Shown here in pieces: positions 43,999 to 50,591 of a stretch of 55,178 nt of DNA. The DNA is taken from assembly GCA_947588995.1 (NCBI GenBank), contig CANPZI010000018.1, positions 1 to 55,178 on the forward strand. Direction: 5' to 3'. The DNA is from an uncultured Lachnospiraceae bacterium (GTDB taxonomy: Bacteria > Bacillota > Clostridia > Lachnospirales > Lachnospiraceae). The translations under genes and the position numbers were made by a program. How positions within the stretch are numbered: position 1 is the first letter of the stretch; every line of letters begins with the position of its first letter. Below the pieces are notes generated by a model, which saw nothing but the letters and a program-made list of their open reading frames with translations, ran no database searches and was not told where the DNA came from.

Positions 43999-44124
43999 AT
44001 GGACTGGATGACAATCATGTGGATCGTGTGCGGTGTGGTGTGGGGACTCCTGATCGTCGGGGTGATCGCGCTGCATATCGTGAACAAAATCCGCAACCGT
44101 GGTTACAAGGATCATAACGAGTAG
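43999..44124 (+). CDS. 41-aa single-span membrane protein
   Basis: MDWMTIMWIVCGVVWGLLIV is a hydrophobic span beginning at the N-terminus, followed by HIVNKIRNRGYKDHNE, a basic inside tail. GGAGG is 6-7 nt before the ATG, which supports it. Very small membrane proteins of this kind are typical of inovirus minor coat genes (pVII/pIX size class), but assignment is only by size and place. Confidence 0.65.
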   Translation: MDWMTIMWIVCGVVWGLLIVGVIALHIVNKIRNRGYKDHNE

Positions 44125-44129
44125 GGAAA

Positions 44130-44173
44130 AGGCCCGGTATACCCTCCTCTTTTCGTAACCAGTATGCCGGGTT
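44130..44173 (+). other. CCCGG...CCGGG hairpin between small phage genes
   Basis: CCCGGTATAC (44131-44140 region) pairs imperfectly with GTATGCCGGG near 44163-44172 across a ~22-nt loop and is followed by TTTATG. It may attenuate readthrough or protect mRNA ends. Confidence 0.4.
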
Positions 44174-44222
44174 TATGAGAGGAAGTAGCAATACTTCCTC
44201 TTTCCATAAAGGAGAGTAAAAG

Positions 44223-44618
44223 ATGGAGAATGTGATAACTTTTGTAGTAATGATCGTTTTCCTGCTGATTGTGTACTCTTACGCAAGCGGCAGGATCGAG
44301 AAGCGGAAGAACGGGAAAACAGAGAAGAAAGCCGGGCGTCTGGCACCGGCCGGAAAGGGTACGGAGCGGCCGGATGAGTTCTTTTTCTCCCGTGTTCTGA
44401 TATTTCCCTTGGATGCGTCAGCGAGTTCTGATCCTGAATCCTTGCGCGTCCGTGAAGTCCGGTTGGAGAGCCGGATCAACTGCACGCTGCGGGAAATCGC
44501 GGATATAGACGGCCATGATGTGAAGATAGAATCCTTTTTGTACTGTGATTTTATCCAGGATTCCTATCTTCTGGTGATTATCAGCTGTAAACGTCCGCAT
44601 GTGAAAGATGAGGGTTAA
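44223..44618 (+). CDS. N-terminally anchored hypothetical phage protein
   Basis: 131 aa, start backed by AAAGGAGAG 7 nt upstream. N-terminal span VITFVVMIVFLLIVYSYASG, then a very basic stretch (RIEKRKNGKTEKKAGR), then a ~75-residue soluble beta-rich domain (FFFSRVLIFPLDASA, REIADIDGHDVKIESFLYCDF, YLLVIISCKRP). By membrane rules the large part should be cytoplasmic. No family is recognised. Possibly an assembly-site protein. Confidence 0.6.
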   Translation: MENVITFVVMIVFLLIVYSYASGRIEKRKNGKTEKKAGRLAPAGKGTERPDEFFFSRVLIFPLDASASSDPESLRVREVRLESRINCTLREIADIDGHDVKIESFLYCDFIQDSYLLVIISCKRPHVKDEG

Positions 44619-44621
44619 AGC

Positions 44622-45302
44622 ATGGAAGAAAATCTGGAAGAACAGTATGAGGAAACTTATGAGACCGTATCCGGGAACATGTCTCCCGGCGCCGGCGGTT
44701 CGGAAAGCGGGGCTGACGAGTCTTTGTATGAACAGCTGTACATACAAAATGAGGCTTCCTTAGACGCCGGCGCCGGGGATGGCTACTCCGGCATGATGCT
44801 GATGGAAGACCTCGGGCAGCTGGTGGACTCCCTGAATGCAAACAGTCTTTATGGTACGCTCGGCGATTATTACAATCCGCAGCTGGGCTTTACCGTCCTG
44901 CCGGGTCTGGATGCGTACCAGTATTTCTTTGATGCCGGCGTCATTTCCGGGGAATGGGTGGAAACGCCTGACGGCCATTTCGTGGAAGCGTCCCACCTGG
45001 AAGAGTATGAGGCTGCATCCGCGCCGGCCGATGAGGAAGAGGCGGCACCTACGGAGACGGAACTGCAGAACAGTGAAATGCTGGAAAGCATCAACGGTAC
45101 ACTCGCGGCGATCAAGCAGAATCAGGCTGTGTACTATGAGAACGTTTATGAGTACCAGACGGAGACGCTGGCCAATCAGGAGGAGCAGCTTGCATGGGAA
45201 GAGATACAGACCTATTGCGGCATAGGCACCGGGATCCTGACCGGTGTGATAGCCGGGTGCCTGTTTGCAGAGAGCATCTTCGGCAAGATGCGCCTGGGAT
45301 AA
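44622..45302 (+). CDS. Acidic structural-type phage protein with C-terminal span
   Basis: 226 aa. The N-terminal 60 residues are strongly acidic (MEENLEEQYEETYETVSGNM). A middle part contains LGDYYNPQLGFTVLPGLDAYQYFFDAGVISGEWV, and an A/E-rich hinge follows. A C-terminal hydrophobic span (CGIGTGILTGVIAGCLFAESIF) ends in basic KMRLG. The topology (outside N-terminus, C-terminal anchor) is that of a virion-tip or coat-associated protein. It begins 3 nt after the preceding stop, so it is translationally coupled. Not a known family to me. Confidence 0.6.
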   Translation: MEENLEEQYEETYETVSGNMSPGAGGSESGADESLYEQLYIQNEASLDAGAGDGYSGMMLMEDLGQLVDSLNANSLYGTLGDYYNPQLGFTVLPGLDAYQYFFDAGVISGEWVETPDGHFVEASHLEEYEAASAPADEEEAAPTETELQNSEMLESINGTLAAIKQNQAVYYENVYEYQTETLANQEEQLAWEEIQTYCGIGTGILTGVIAGCLFAESIFGKMRLG

Positions 45303-45312
45303 GGAGGATGCC

Positions 45313-45486
45313 ATGGATCAGCTGACAAATATATTTAGTATCATTGATGCGGATTCGGCAGTTGATGTGCTTCTGTTTCTTGCAAAGTACGGGATAGGCC
45401 TCGGCTTCATGCTGACGTCCCTGCTCGACATCATTGCATACGGTATTTATAAGGCCCTCAGCCTTGTGAATATAATCAAAAGTTAA
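45313..45486 (+). CDS. 57-aa hydrophobic phage protein
   Basis: Start at 45313, with AAGGAGGA 5 nt upstream. Two hydrophobic stretches: VDVLLFLAKYGIGLGFMLTSL and DIIAYGIYKALSLVNIIKS. Size and place before the coat gene fit a minor coat or membrane assembly protein. Function not otherwise visible. Confidence 0.62.
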   Translation: MDQLTNIFSIIDADSAVDVLLFLAKYGIGLGFMLTSLLDIIAYGIYKALSLVNIIKS

Positions 45487-45518
45487 GCGCTTACGAAAAG
45501 AAAGAGAGGTGAAAAGGA

Positions 45519-45680
45519 ATGGATGAGGGTATGAAACAGGCTTTTACTACCGCTACAACGACCATCAAAAGCGACGTGCTGGAGATGATGTCTGTTGCTC
45601 TGCCTGCTGGCCTTGCTATTATGGGCATTCAGCTGGCGGTCCGTATCGGCCTTAACTTCTTCAGGAGTGTGGCCGGCTAA
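45519..45680 (+). CDS. Major coat protein candidate (pVIII-like)
   Basis: 53 aa. An acidic/polar amphipathic N-terminus (MDEGMKQAFTTATTTIKSDV), a central span (VALPAGLAIMGIQLAVRIGL) and a basic, aromatic end (NFFRSVAG). This is the classic inovirus coat order: negative outside, hydrophobic, positive inside facing DNA. No separate signal peptide is visible. A strong stem-loop terminator starts 20 nt after the stop, as after gene VIII of Ff phages, which would raise coat mRNA level. The basic end is weaker than in Ff (one Arg in the last 8), so I keep some doubt. Confidence 0.75.
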   Translation: MDEGMKQAFTTATTTIKSDVLEMMSVALPAGLAIMGIQLAVRIGLNFFRSVAG

Positions 45681-45700
45681 GCATTCGCTTGGCAGTACCG

Positions 45701-45729
45701 GGGCGGGTATGATTGCCCGCCCTGTTTTT
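45701..45729 (+). terminator. Strong terminator after coat gene
   Basis: GGGCGGG/CCCGCCC, perfect 7-bp stem, 8-nt loop, then TGTTTTTA. Position after the coat candidate mirrors the central terminator of filamentous phages. Confidence 0.85.
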
Positions 45730-45740
45730 AAGGAGTCATT

Positions 45741-45839
45741 ATGAATAAACTTGATGATCTGTATTTTAAGATGAAAATATATCTCCGTCAGCTCGGCGCG
45801 AAGCTGCAGGAGCTCTACCATAAGCTGATGAAGTTTTGA
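45741..45839 (+). CDS. 32-aa amphipathic peptide
   Basis: ATG at 45741 with AAGGAG 5 nt upstream; reads MNKLDDLYFKMKIYLRQLGA and continues to KLMKF. It is a lysine-rich amphipathic helix without a true membrane span. Short, but the RBS and tight packing (9 nt to the next start) support it. Confidence 0.5.
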   Translation: MNKLDDLYFKMKIYLRQLGAKLQELYHKLMKF

Positions 45840-45848
45840 GGTGAAGAG

Positions 45849-46022
45849 ATGGGGAAATGGGAAGAGACGAAAGAAGCATACGGCATAAAAGAAAGCACGG
45901 ATTCAGGCTTCTGCCATGACCCGTGCAAGATGCCGCTGCCGGAGTATTGTGATATCTGCACCCATGCGCTGCAGATCAACCCCGGCTGCTACTACTGCAT
46001 GTTGAACGACAAGTATATCTAG
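45849..46022 (+). CDS. 57-aa cysteine-rich protein (three C-x-n-C pairs)
   Basis: Start with GAGGTGA 5 nt upstream. Six cysteines in the last 36 residues in three pairs: CHDPC, CDIC and CYYC, with a conserved-looking HALQINPG between. The pattern suggests a zinc-binding or disulfide-linked mini-domain. No membrane span. No known inovirus protein of this type comes to mind. Confidence 0.6.
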   Translation: MGKWEETKEAYGIKESTDSGFCHDPCKMPLPEYCDICTHALQINPGCYYCMLNDKYI

Positions 46023-46300
46023 TGCTTTCTGATTTCCTCCCAGCAGGCGTCGATATAGCTTTGATCTTTATCAAGATTGACCTTGTTTGGATTGTGGTTT
46101 GTTGTTATTTTGCTATGTTTTCTGATTTTTTTGTTGATTTGGTGATTTTTCATCCATATCTTCATTTTATATTTTTTTTGGTGATTGGCTTTGATACTTT
46201 CGTAAAGGGAAAATATTAGTACCAGCAGCCAAAACAAAGCGTTTTGCCAATGTGAAAAGTATTCTATTAAAAATAAGATGATGTATTCTGTATAGTTCAT
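46019..46300 (-). CDS. Minus-strand AT-rich membrane protein inside the provirus
   Basis: 93 aa from the ATG at 46300, which has GGAGG 7-8 nt upstream. An N-terminal membrane region (YIILFLIEYFSHWQNALFWLLVLIF) is followed by a very basic, N/K-rich tail. It is the only minus-strand gene in the provirus and is much more AT-rich than its left neighbours; its stop overlaps the cysteine-rich gene by 4 nt, tail to tail. Could be an imported accessory (moron) gene such as a superinfection factor; this is inference only. Confidence 0.6.
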   Translation of the reverse strand: MNYTEYIILFLIEYFSHWQNALFWLLVLIFSLYESIKANHQKKYKMKIWMKNHQINKKIRKHSKITTNHNPNKVNLDKDQSYIDACWEEIRKH

Positions 46301-46360
46301 CTTGTATACCTCCAACTATGATTATAGTTGTTGTTTTTGGAAAAGTAAAGGATGGCGATT

Positions 46361-48076
46361 ATGAAGCGGATATTTGTTACTTTTCTTACAGTTGTATTAA
46401 TTTCGTTTTCTGTGGGTTCTTCTTATATGTGTGCTTCTCAGGTAGAAGCTGCCGAGATAGGTCTTGCGGCTGCTGGCGGTTCTGCAGCATGGGAATATAT
46501 TGCTGCTTTGCTTGCCAGTCTTGGCTTAGGCGCGGCTGTAGCTGATAATGGTGATGAAATTGTTGATACTTTCCTTGATGCGTGGCAAGAACGTGCTTTA
46601 GGTGACGCTGAACTTGGAAAACAACTTGTTGATGGCTGCATGTATGTTTATGATTCAGCTGTAGATTCTGTTCGTGCACTTCCGTGGGATGAATTTATGG
46701 ATTCTTTGAGTAATTTCCATGATAATGCAGTTGATAATCTGACGGATTTATATGTGCATTTTTGCCCAGAACTTCTAGGTAGTTGGAGTGATTTTCTGAC
46801 ATCTATAGTTAATGGTGATACATATGTTGAGGGCATTTCTGAACAAATACAGTCTCTTGACGGCACATTCACAGATTACGAATCAATCCAGAATCCTGAT
46901 GGGACGTATCATGTCACAGGATATATGTATAACGTTTCCCCTACTACTGGGAGAACTTTTGAATATATTCTTGATGGTAATGTAGCAGATCCTGTTTGTG
47001 TGTATAAAGTAGTTAACTATTATTATTATAAGAGTTATGTTGGCGGAAGATTTTATAATACTTCTGTGTCTGCTGATTTTTTTGACAATGGTGAACATGT
47101 AAAATTTAATGAAGATGGATATACTGTTTCTAATTTTTTTTATGACTCTTATGATGTTTGTTATACCAATGTCCCTATATTTGAATCTCAAGAAGCCGCT
47201 CTTGCCGCCTTTGCAGCTGACGATTTTTCTAGCGCCATTAACTTTTCCGCTATCGCGCCTACGGCATGGCCATGGTATCAGCCTTGGGAAATCGGTGATG
47301 ATCTGCCTTTTTGGGATGTTAAAGGTTTGTTGGACGGTCTGACCCGTGTAGCACCTGATGTCATTTATGGCCCGTGGACTGGTGCAGGTTATTATAATCC
47401 TGCATTTGAAGATGATGTATGGGATGATCTTCCTTTTTGGAATGTTGGCGCTTTAGATACTTTTGAAAAAGCTATGTGGGATTTTATTAGAAAACTGCAA
47501 GAGGGTTCTACATTATCTCTTGATGGAGATATTCCTTGGCCTCTTGATACTACTTGGGATGATGTTTATGTGTGGGGCGTTGCTGACGCCTGGGATGATG
47601 TGGTTGCCGATTCTCTTCCCGGTGTTATTGATGATTCTACTGGGTTGGTTGTGCCTGGAGAATTGCCTGGCGTTCTTAACCCTGATAAGCCTATAACTGA
47701 TGATCCTGCTAAAGCTATTGATGACGCTTTAGCGGATGCTATTGATGATGCTATTGATATAGCTGATCCTGTTCCTGGTTTAGTTGATGACTTCTCCGGC
47801 TTCGGCTTAAGCTTAAAGGACAAGTTCCCGTTCTGCATCCCCTGGGATATATACTATCTGTTGACAAAGCTGTCCGAAGCACCCAAGACGCCGGTGTTTA
47901 AGCTGCCACTGTATCTTCCGCGCTACGGGATCCATGAGGATATCGTGATAGATCTGTCGCCGTTTGAGTCCGTCAGCAAGTTAAGCCGCGCCTTTTTGTC
48001 CCTGCTCTTCGCTTTCGGGCTGATTAAGATGACGATCTCGTTTGTCGGTATGATTGACGATAACGTCACAACATAA
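46361..48076 (+). CDS. pIII-like adsorption protein candidate
   Basis: 571 aa from the ATG at 46361 (AAAGGA 6-8 nt upstream; an ATG at 46352 is also in frame). Signal peptide MKRIFVTFLTVVLISFSVGSSYMCAS, a large D/W/Y/P-rich outside region, then a GC-richer C-terminal domain (FPFCIPWDIYYLLTKLSEAP, RYGIHEDIVIDLSPFESVSK) with a membrane span (AFLSLLFAFGLIKMTISFVGM). The topology is that of filamentous-phage pIII: secreted N-domains, C-terminal anchor. Repeats: DDLPFWDV/DDLPFWNV and runs of IDDA. Codon use shifts near 47790. Confidence 0.75.
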   Translation: MKRIFVTFLTVVLISFSVGSSYMCASQVEAAEIGLAAAGGSAAWEYIAALLASLGLGAAVADNGDEIVDTFLDAWQERALGDAELGKQLVDGCMYVYDSAVDSVRALPWDEFMDSLSNFHDNAVDNLTDLYVHFCPELLGSWSDFLTSIVNGDTYVEGISEQIQSLDGTFTDYESIQNPDGTYHVTGYMYNVSPTTGRTFEYILDGNVADPVCVYKVVNYYYYKSYVGGRFYNTSVSADFFDNGEHVKFNEDGYTVSNFFYDSYDVCYTNVPIFESQEAALAAFAADDFSSAINFSAIAPTAWPWYQPWEIGDDLPFWDVKGLLDGLTRVAPDVIYGPWTGAGYYNPAFEDDVWDDLPFWNVGALDTFEKAMWDFIRKLQEGSTLSLDGDIPWPLDTTWDDVYVWGVADAWDDVVADSLPGVIDDSTGLVVPGELPGVLNPDKPITDDPAKAIDDALADAIDDAIDIADPVPGLVDDFSGFGLSLKDKFPFCIPWDIYYLLTKLSEAPKTPVFKLPLYLPRYGIHEDIVIDLSPFESVSKLSRAFLSLLFAFGLIKMTISFVGMIDDNVTT

Positions 48077-48088
48077 GGGGGTGATTCT

Positions 48089-48376
48089 ATGTTAAACCTG
48101 ATTAAGATGCTGCTTATGGCGGTCTTTGAACTCCTGCCGGATGACCCGTTCCGGGAAGTCATCGACGGGATCGTTTACGACGTGGACTTCCTGCCGACAC
48201 TCAACTGGTTTGTGCCCTTTGATATCTGCTCGACAATGCTGCTGGGCTGGCTTGACTGCATGGTGGCCTATTACGTCTTTATCGTCGTGAAGAAAATCGT
48301 GATGGACTACATTATCGGCCTGGCCAAAAACCTGACCGGCGCACTCGCTGGCGGCGTCACGACCGCGGGAAAGTAA
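48089..48376 (+). CDS. pVI-like minor coat/assembly protein
   Basis: 95 aa, start after GGGGGTG. MLNLIKMLLMAVFELLPDDPF begins the protein; then DFLPTLNWFVPFDICSTMLL and MVAYYVFIVVKKIVMDYIIG give two spans. The LPDDPF plus L-N-W-F-V-P-F block between spans is what I associate with the small membrane protein next to pIII and pI in Gram-positive inovirus-like elements. It sits between the pIII-like gene and Zot, the expected position of gene VI. Confidence 0.75.
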   Translation: MLNLIKMLLMAVFELLPDDPFREVIDGIVYDVDFLPTLNWFVPFDICSTMLLGWLDCMVAYYVFIVVKKIVMDYIIGLAKNLTGALAGGVTTAGK

Positions 48377-48400
48377 AAAGTTTGAGAGGAGGAACTGGTT

Positions 48401-49150
48401 ATGATCAACTTCTATTCCGGGCGTCCCGGCAACGGGAAAAGCCTGCACATGGCTATGGAGATCTATAAGGCCATGAAGAAAGGCAGAAACGTCATTGCCA
48501 ACTTCGAGATTAACGAAAGGTACTTTGAACGCTTCAACAGAAAGCACCCGGGAAAGCTGGGGCACTTTATCTACATGCCGCCCGAGTACTGGAACTATAA
48601 CGCCATCGGCACCCATAGGAATACGGATCATAAGGTTACGGGCTCCCCACCTGATGTCTTCCTGTACATAGAGGGCTTAAAAAATTTCGCTCTGCAGTTC
48701 CATAAGACCAACCGCAAGGGCCAGATCATAGAACATCAGACGCTGCTCGTCCTGGATGAGTGTGCTGATGACTACCTGTTTAACTCCCGCAGCTGGAATA
48801 GAAAAGACCGGCTTGCATGGGTGCAGTTCTTCCGGCAGCATAGAAAGTATGGCTATGAGTGTTTCTTAATAGCCCAGGATGATAAATCAATAGATAAGCA
48901 GATCCGCGGCATTCTGCAGACAGAGTATGAGCACCGCCTGGTGAATAATTATAAGTTCCTTGGCAAAGTCCTTGGTTTCCTCGCCGGCGGCAAGCTCTTC
49001 GTCTGCATCCAGAAGAACTACAGCATCAAAGGCAAGGATGCGAAGATGAAAAGCACCTTTTTCACTGCAGAAAGGTTTTACAACTTTTATGATTCCTATA
49101 AGATTTTCTCCGGTACCGGCCGGATCCAGGATGCCGGAGGGGACGGATAG
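48401..49150 (+). CDS. Zot-domain assembly ATPase (pI-like)
   Basis: 249 aa. Walker A GRPGNGKS at residues 7-14, NVIANFEI, then Walker B LLVLDE (115-120) and WVQFFRQHRKYGYECFLIAQD, the Zot/pI pattern. The family drives extrusion of the virion and is the most reliable marker of inoviruses. The usual C-terminal membrane span is only weakly present (FLGKVLGFLAGGKLFVCI, 187-204). RBS GAGGAGG is good. A toxin role should not be inferred from the name. Confidence 0.9.
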   Translation: MINFYSGRPGNGKSLHMAMEIYKAMKKGRNVIANFEINERYFERFNRKHPGKLGHFIYMPPEYWNYNAIGTHRNTDHKVTGSPPDVFLYIEGLKNFALQFHKTNRKGQIIEHQTLLVLDECADDYLFNSRSWNRKDRLAWVQFFRQHRKYGYECFLIAQDDKSIDKQIRGILQTEYEHRLVNNYKFLGKVLGFLAGGKLFVCIQKNYSIKGKDAKMKSTFFTAERFYNFYDSYKIFSGTGRIQDAGGDG

Positions 49151-49383
49151 GCGTATGCGCTGCCGTCCTGCCCTTTTCCCTCGGTGTGTTCTTCGTATGT
49201 AAGCGTCCGTCCATTGGACGGCTGCCGTGCGGCGGGTCCCATGGGGCGGCGGGCCGACGGCAGAGCGCCCCATGACTGTATCCAGCTGCGGCAGGCCGCC
49301 GCGGGAATACCCGGAGCATGTCGGAGGGTTAACCGGGGCGGCCGCCCGCAGCGTCCGGATAAGGTCTTGGCCGGGGCCTGCGG

Positions 49384-49418
49384 AGTGCCTAAAGGCCTAG
49401 TATTACCCTTTAGGCACT
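49384..49418 (+). other. CRESS-type rolling-circle origin stem-loop with TAGTATTAC
   Basis: AGTGCCTAAAGG (49384-49395) pairs perfectly with CCTTTAGGCACT (49407-49418). The 11-nt loop is CCTAGTATTAC and holds TAGTATTAC at 49398-49406, identical to the circovirus nonanucleotide (geminiviruses have TAATATTAC). In those viruses Rep cuts before the last AC. It lies 160 nt upstream of rep, on the coding strand. Confidence 0.9.
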
Positions 49419-49427
49419 TCTGTAACT

Positions 49428-49520
49428 TGTAGCAAAATGGGTTTTTCCCCGTGTTTATCACGTTTTTAGTTGTAGCAAAGTTGTAGCAAAACGCTGTAGC
49501 AACGCAACTTCTGTCGCAAA
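49428..49520 (+). repeat. Four to five TGTAGCAAA iterons
   Basis: Copies at 49428-49436, 49471-49479 and 49482-49490, TGTAGCAA at 49495-49502, and a variant TGTCGCAAA at 49512-49520. They follow the stem-loop and precede rep, a place where Rep-binding iterons occur in CRESS replicons. Confidence 0.75.
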
Positions 49521-49578
49521 TATTTAATTTAATACGCTATTCCGTTAAGTGTAAAAGAAGTATGGAGAGTAAGAGCAA

Positions 49579-50577
49579 ATGGATGACAGGACACAATCAC
49601 GGAAATGGCTGCTTACGTTCAATAATCCTGAAAAGTTCGGTTATGACCACGACAACATCAGGGCGGCCCTTTCGACTATCAAAAATCTGGACTACTGGTG
49701 CATGTGTGATGAGATCGGCGAGAAAGGCACCTATCACACGCACCTCTTTCTCTACCGCAGCACTCCCACACGTTTTGCACGCCTGAAAAAAGTATTTCCT
49801 ACCGCACATATCGACTACTGCAGGGGCACTACGCAGGAAAACCGTGACTATGTCCGTAAAGAGGGCAAATATAAGGGCACGGCCAAGGAAGAAACCAACC
49901 TGCCAGATACCTTTGAAGAGTTCGGGGAATGCCCGGAGGAGCAGCAGGGAAAACGCAATGATCTGGCTGCACTCTATGGCATGATCAAGGACGGCCTGAG
50001 TGATTATGACATCCTGGAAAGCCACCCCGCTTATATGCTTCAAATGAGCAAGATCGAACGCTGCAGACAGGTGGTGCGGGAAGAAGAATTTAAGAATAAG
50101 TTCCGGGAGCTTACTGTGGAATACTGGTGGGGAGATACCGGTGAGGGCAAGACCCGCACTGTGATGGAGCACTACGGCTACGAAAATGTCTACCGTGTGA
50201 CTAATTATAAGTACCCCTTTGACGGCTACAAGGGACAGGATGTGCTGGTGTTTGAAGAATTCTACAACTCCATCAGGATTCAGGAGATGCTGACCTATCT
50301 CGACGGGTATCCGCTGGAACTCCCCTGCCGTTATGCAAACAAGATAGCCTGTTATACCAAGGTCTACATCCTCTCCAACGTAGATTTTAATGAGCAGTAC
50401 CGTGACATCTTTAGGGAGCACCGTGCAACGTTTGATGCGTTTAAGCGCCGGATCCACTGTGTGAAGCGCTTCACTGCCAAGGGCCTGGAAGAATACAAAA
50501 ACATGGATGAGTATGACAGTGCGGATCACTTCGTCACTGTCGAAGACTATGAACAGGTAGAAATGCCGTTTGACTAA
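49579..50577 (+). CDS. rep: CRESS-type replication initiator: HUH nickase plus SF3 helicase
   Basis: 332 aa. The endonuclease has motif I LLTFNNP (11-17), motif II THTHLFLY with His53 and His55, and motif III DYVRKEG with Tyr91 and Lys94 (Y-x-x-K). The helicase has Walker A GDTGEGKT (185-192), Walker B VLVFEEF (222-228) and motif C VYILSN with Asn267. This two-domain order is that of circovirus/pCRESS Reps, not of the pII-type Reps of Ff phages. It would nick the TAGTATTAC origin upstream and unwind DNA for rolling-circle replication. The RBS is weak (GGAG 11-13 nt upstream). Confidence 0.92.
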   Translation: MDDRTQSRKWLLTFNNPEKFGYDHDNIRAALSTIKNLDYWCMCDEIGEKGTYHTHLFLYRSTPTRFARLKKVFPTAHIDYCRGTTQENRDYVRKEGKYKGTAKEETNLPDTFEEFGECPEEQQGKRNDLAALYGMIKDGLSDYDILESHPAYMLQMSKIERCRQVVREEEFKNKFRELTVEYWWGDTGEGKTRTVMEHYGYENVYRVTNYKYPFDGYKGQDVLVFEEFYNSIRIQEMLTYLDGYPLELPCRYANKIACYTKVYILSNVDFNEQYRDIFREHRATFDAFKRRIHCVKRFTAKGLEEYKNMDEYDSADHFVTVEDYEQVEMPFD

Positions 50578-50591
50578 AGGAGGATATGGTT

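Larger units (their letters stand above)
49151..49578. other. Non-coding replication region (origin and iterons)
   Basis: 428 nt without a supported gene. The first 230 nt are very GC-rich with several short dyads (for example CCGTCCATTGGACGG at ~49207-49221). The second part is AT-rich and holds the CRESS-type stem-loop, the TGTAGCAAA iterons and the rep promoter zone. Confidence 0.7.

Noticed and set aside
48401..49150. Zonula occludens toxin
   Set aside because: The domain name comes from the CTX phage. The sequence shows only the pI-type assembly ATPase, with no toxin-specific C-terminal part that I can see.
49384..49418. Simple rho-independent terminator after the Zot gene
   Set aside because: The stem is followed by TCTGTAACTT rather than a T run, and the loop holds the exact CRESS nonanucleotide.
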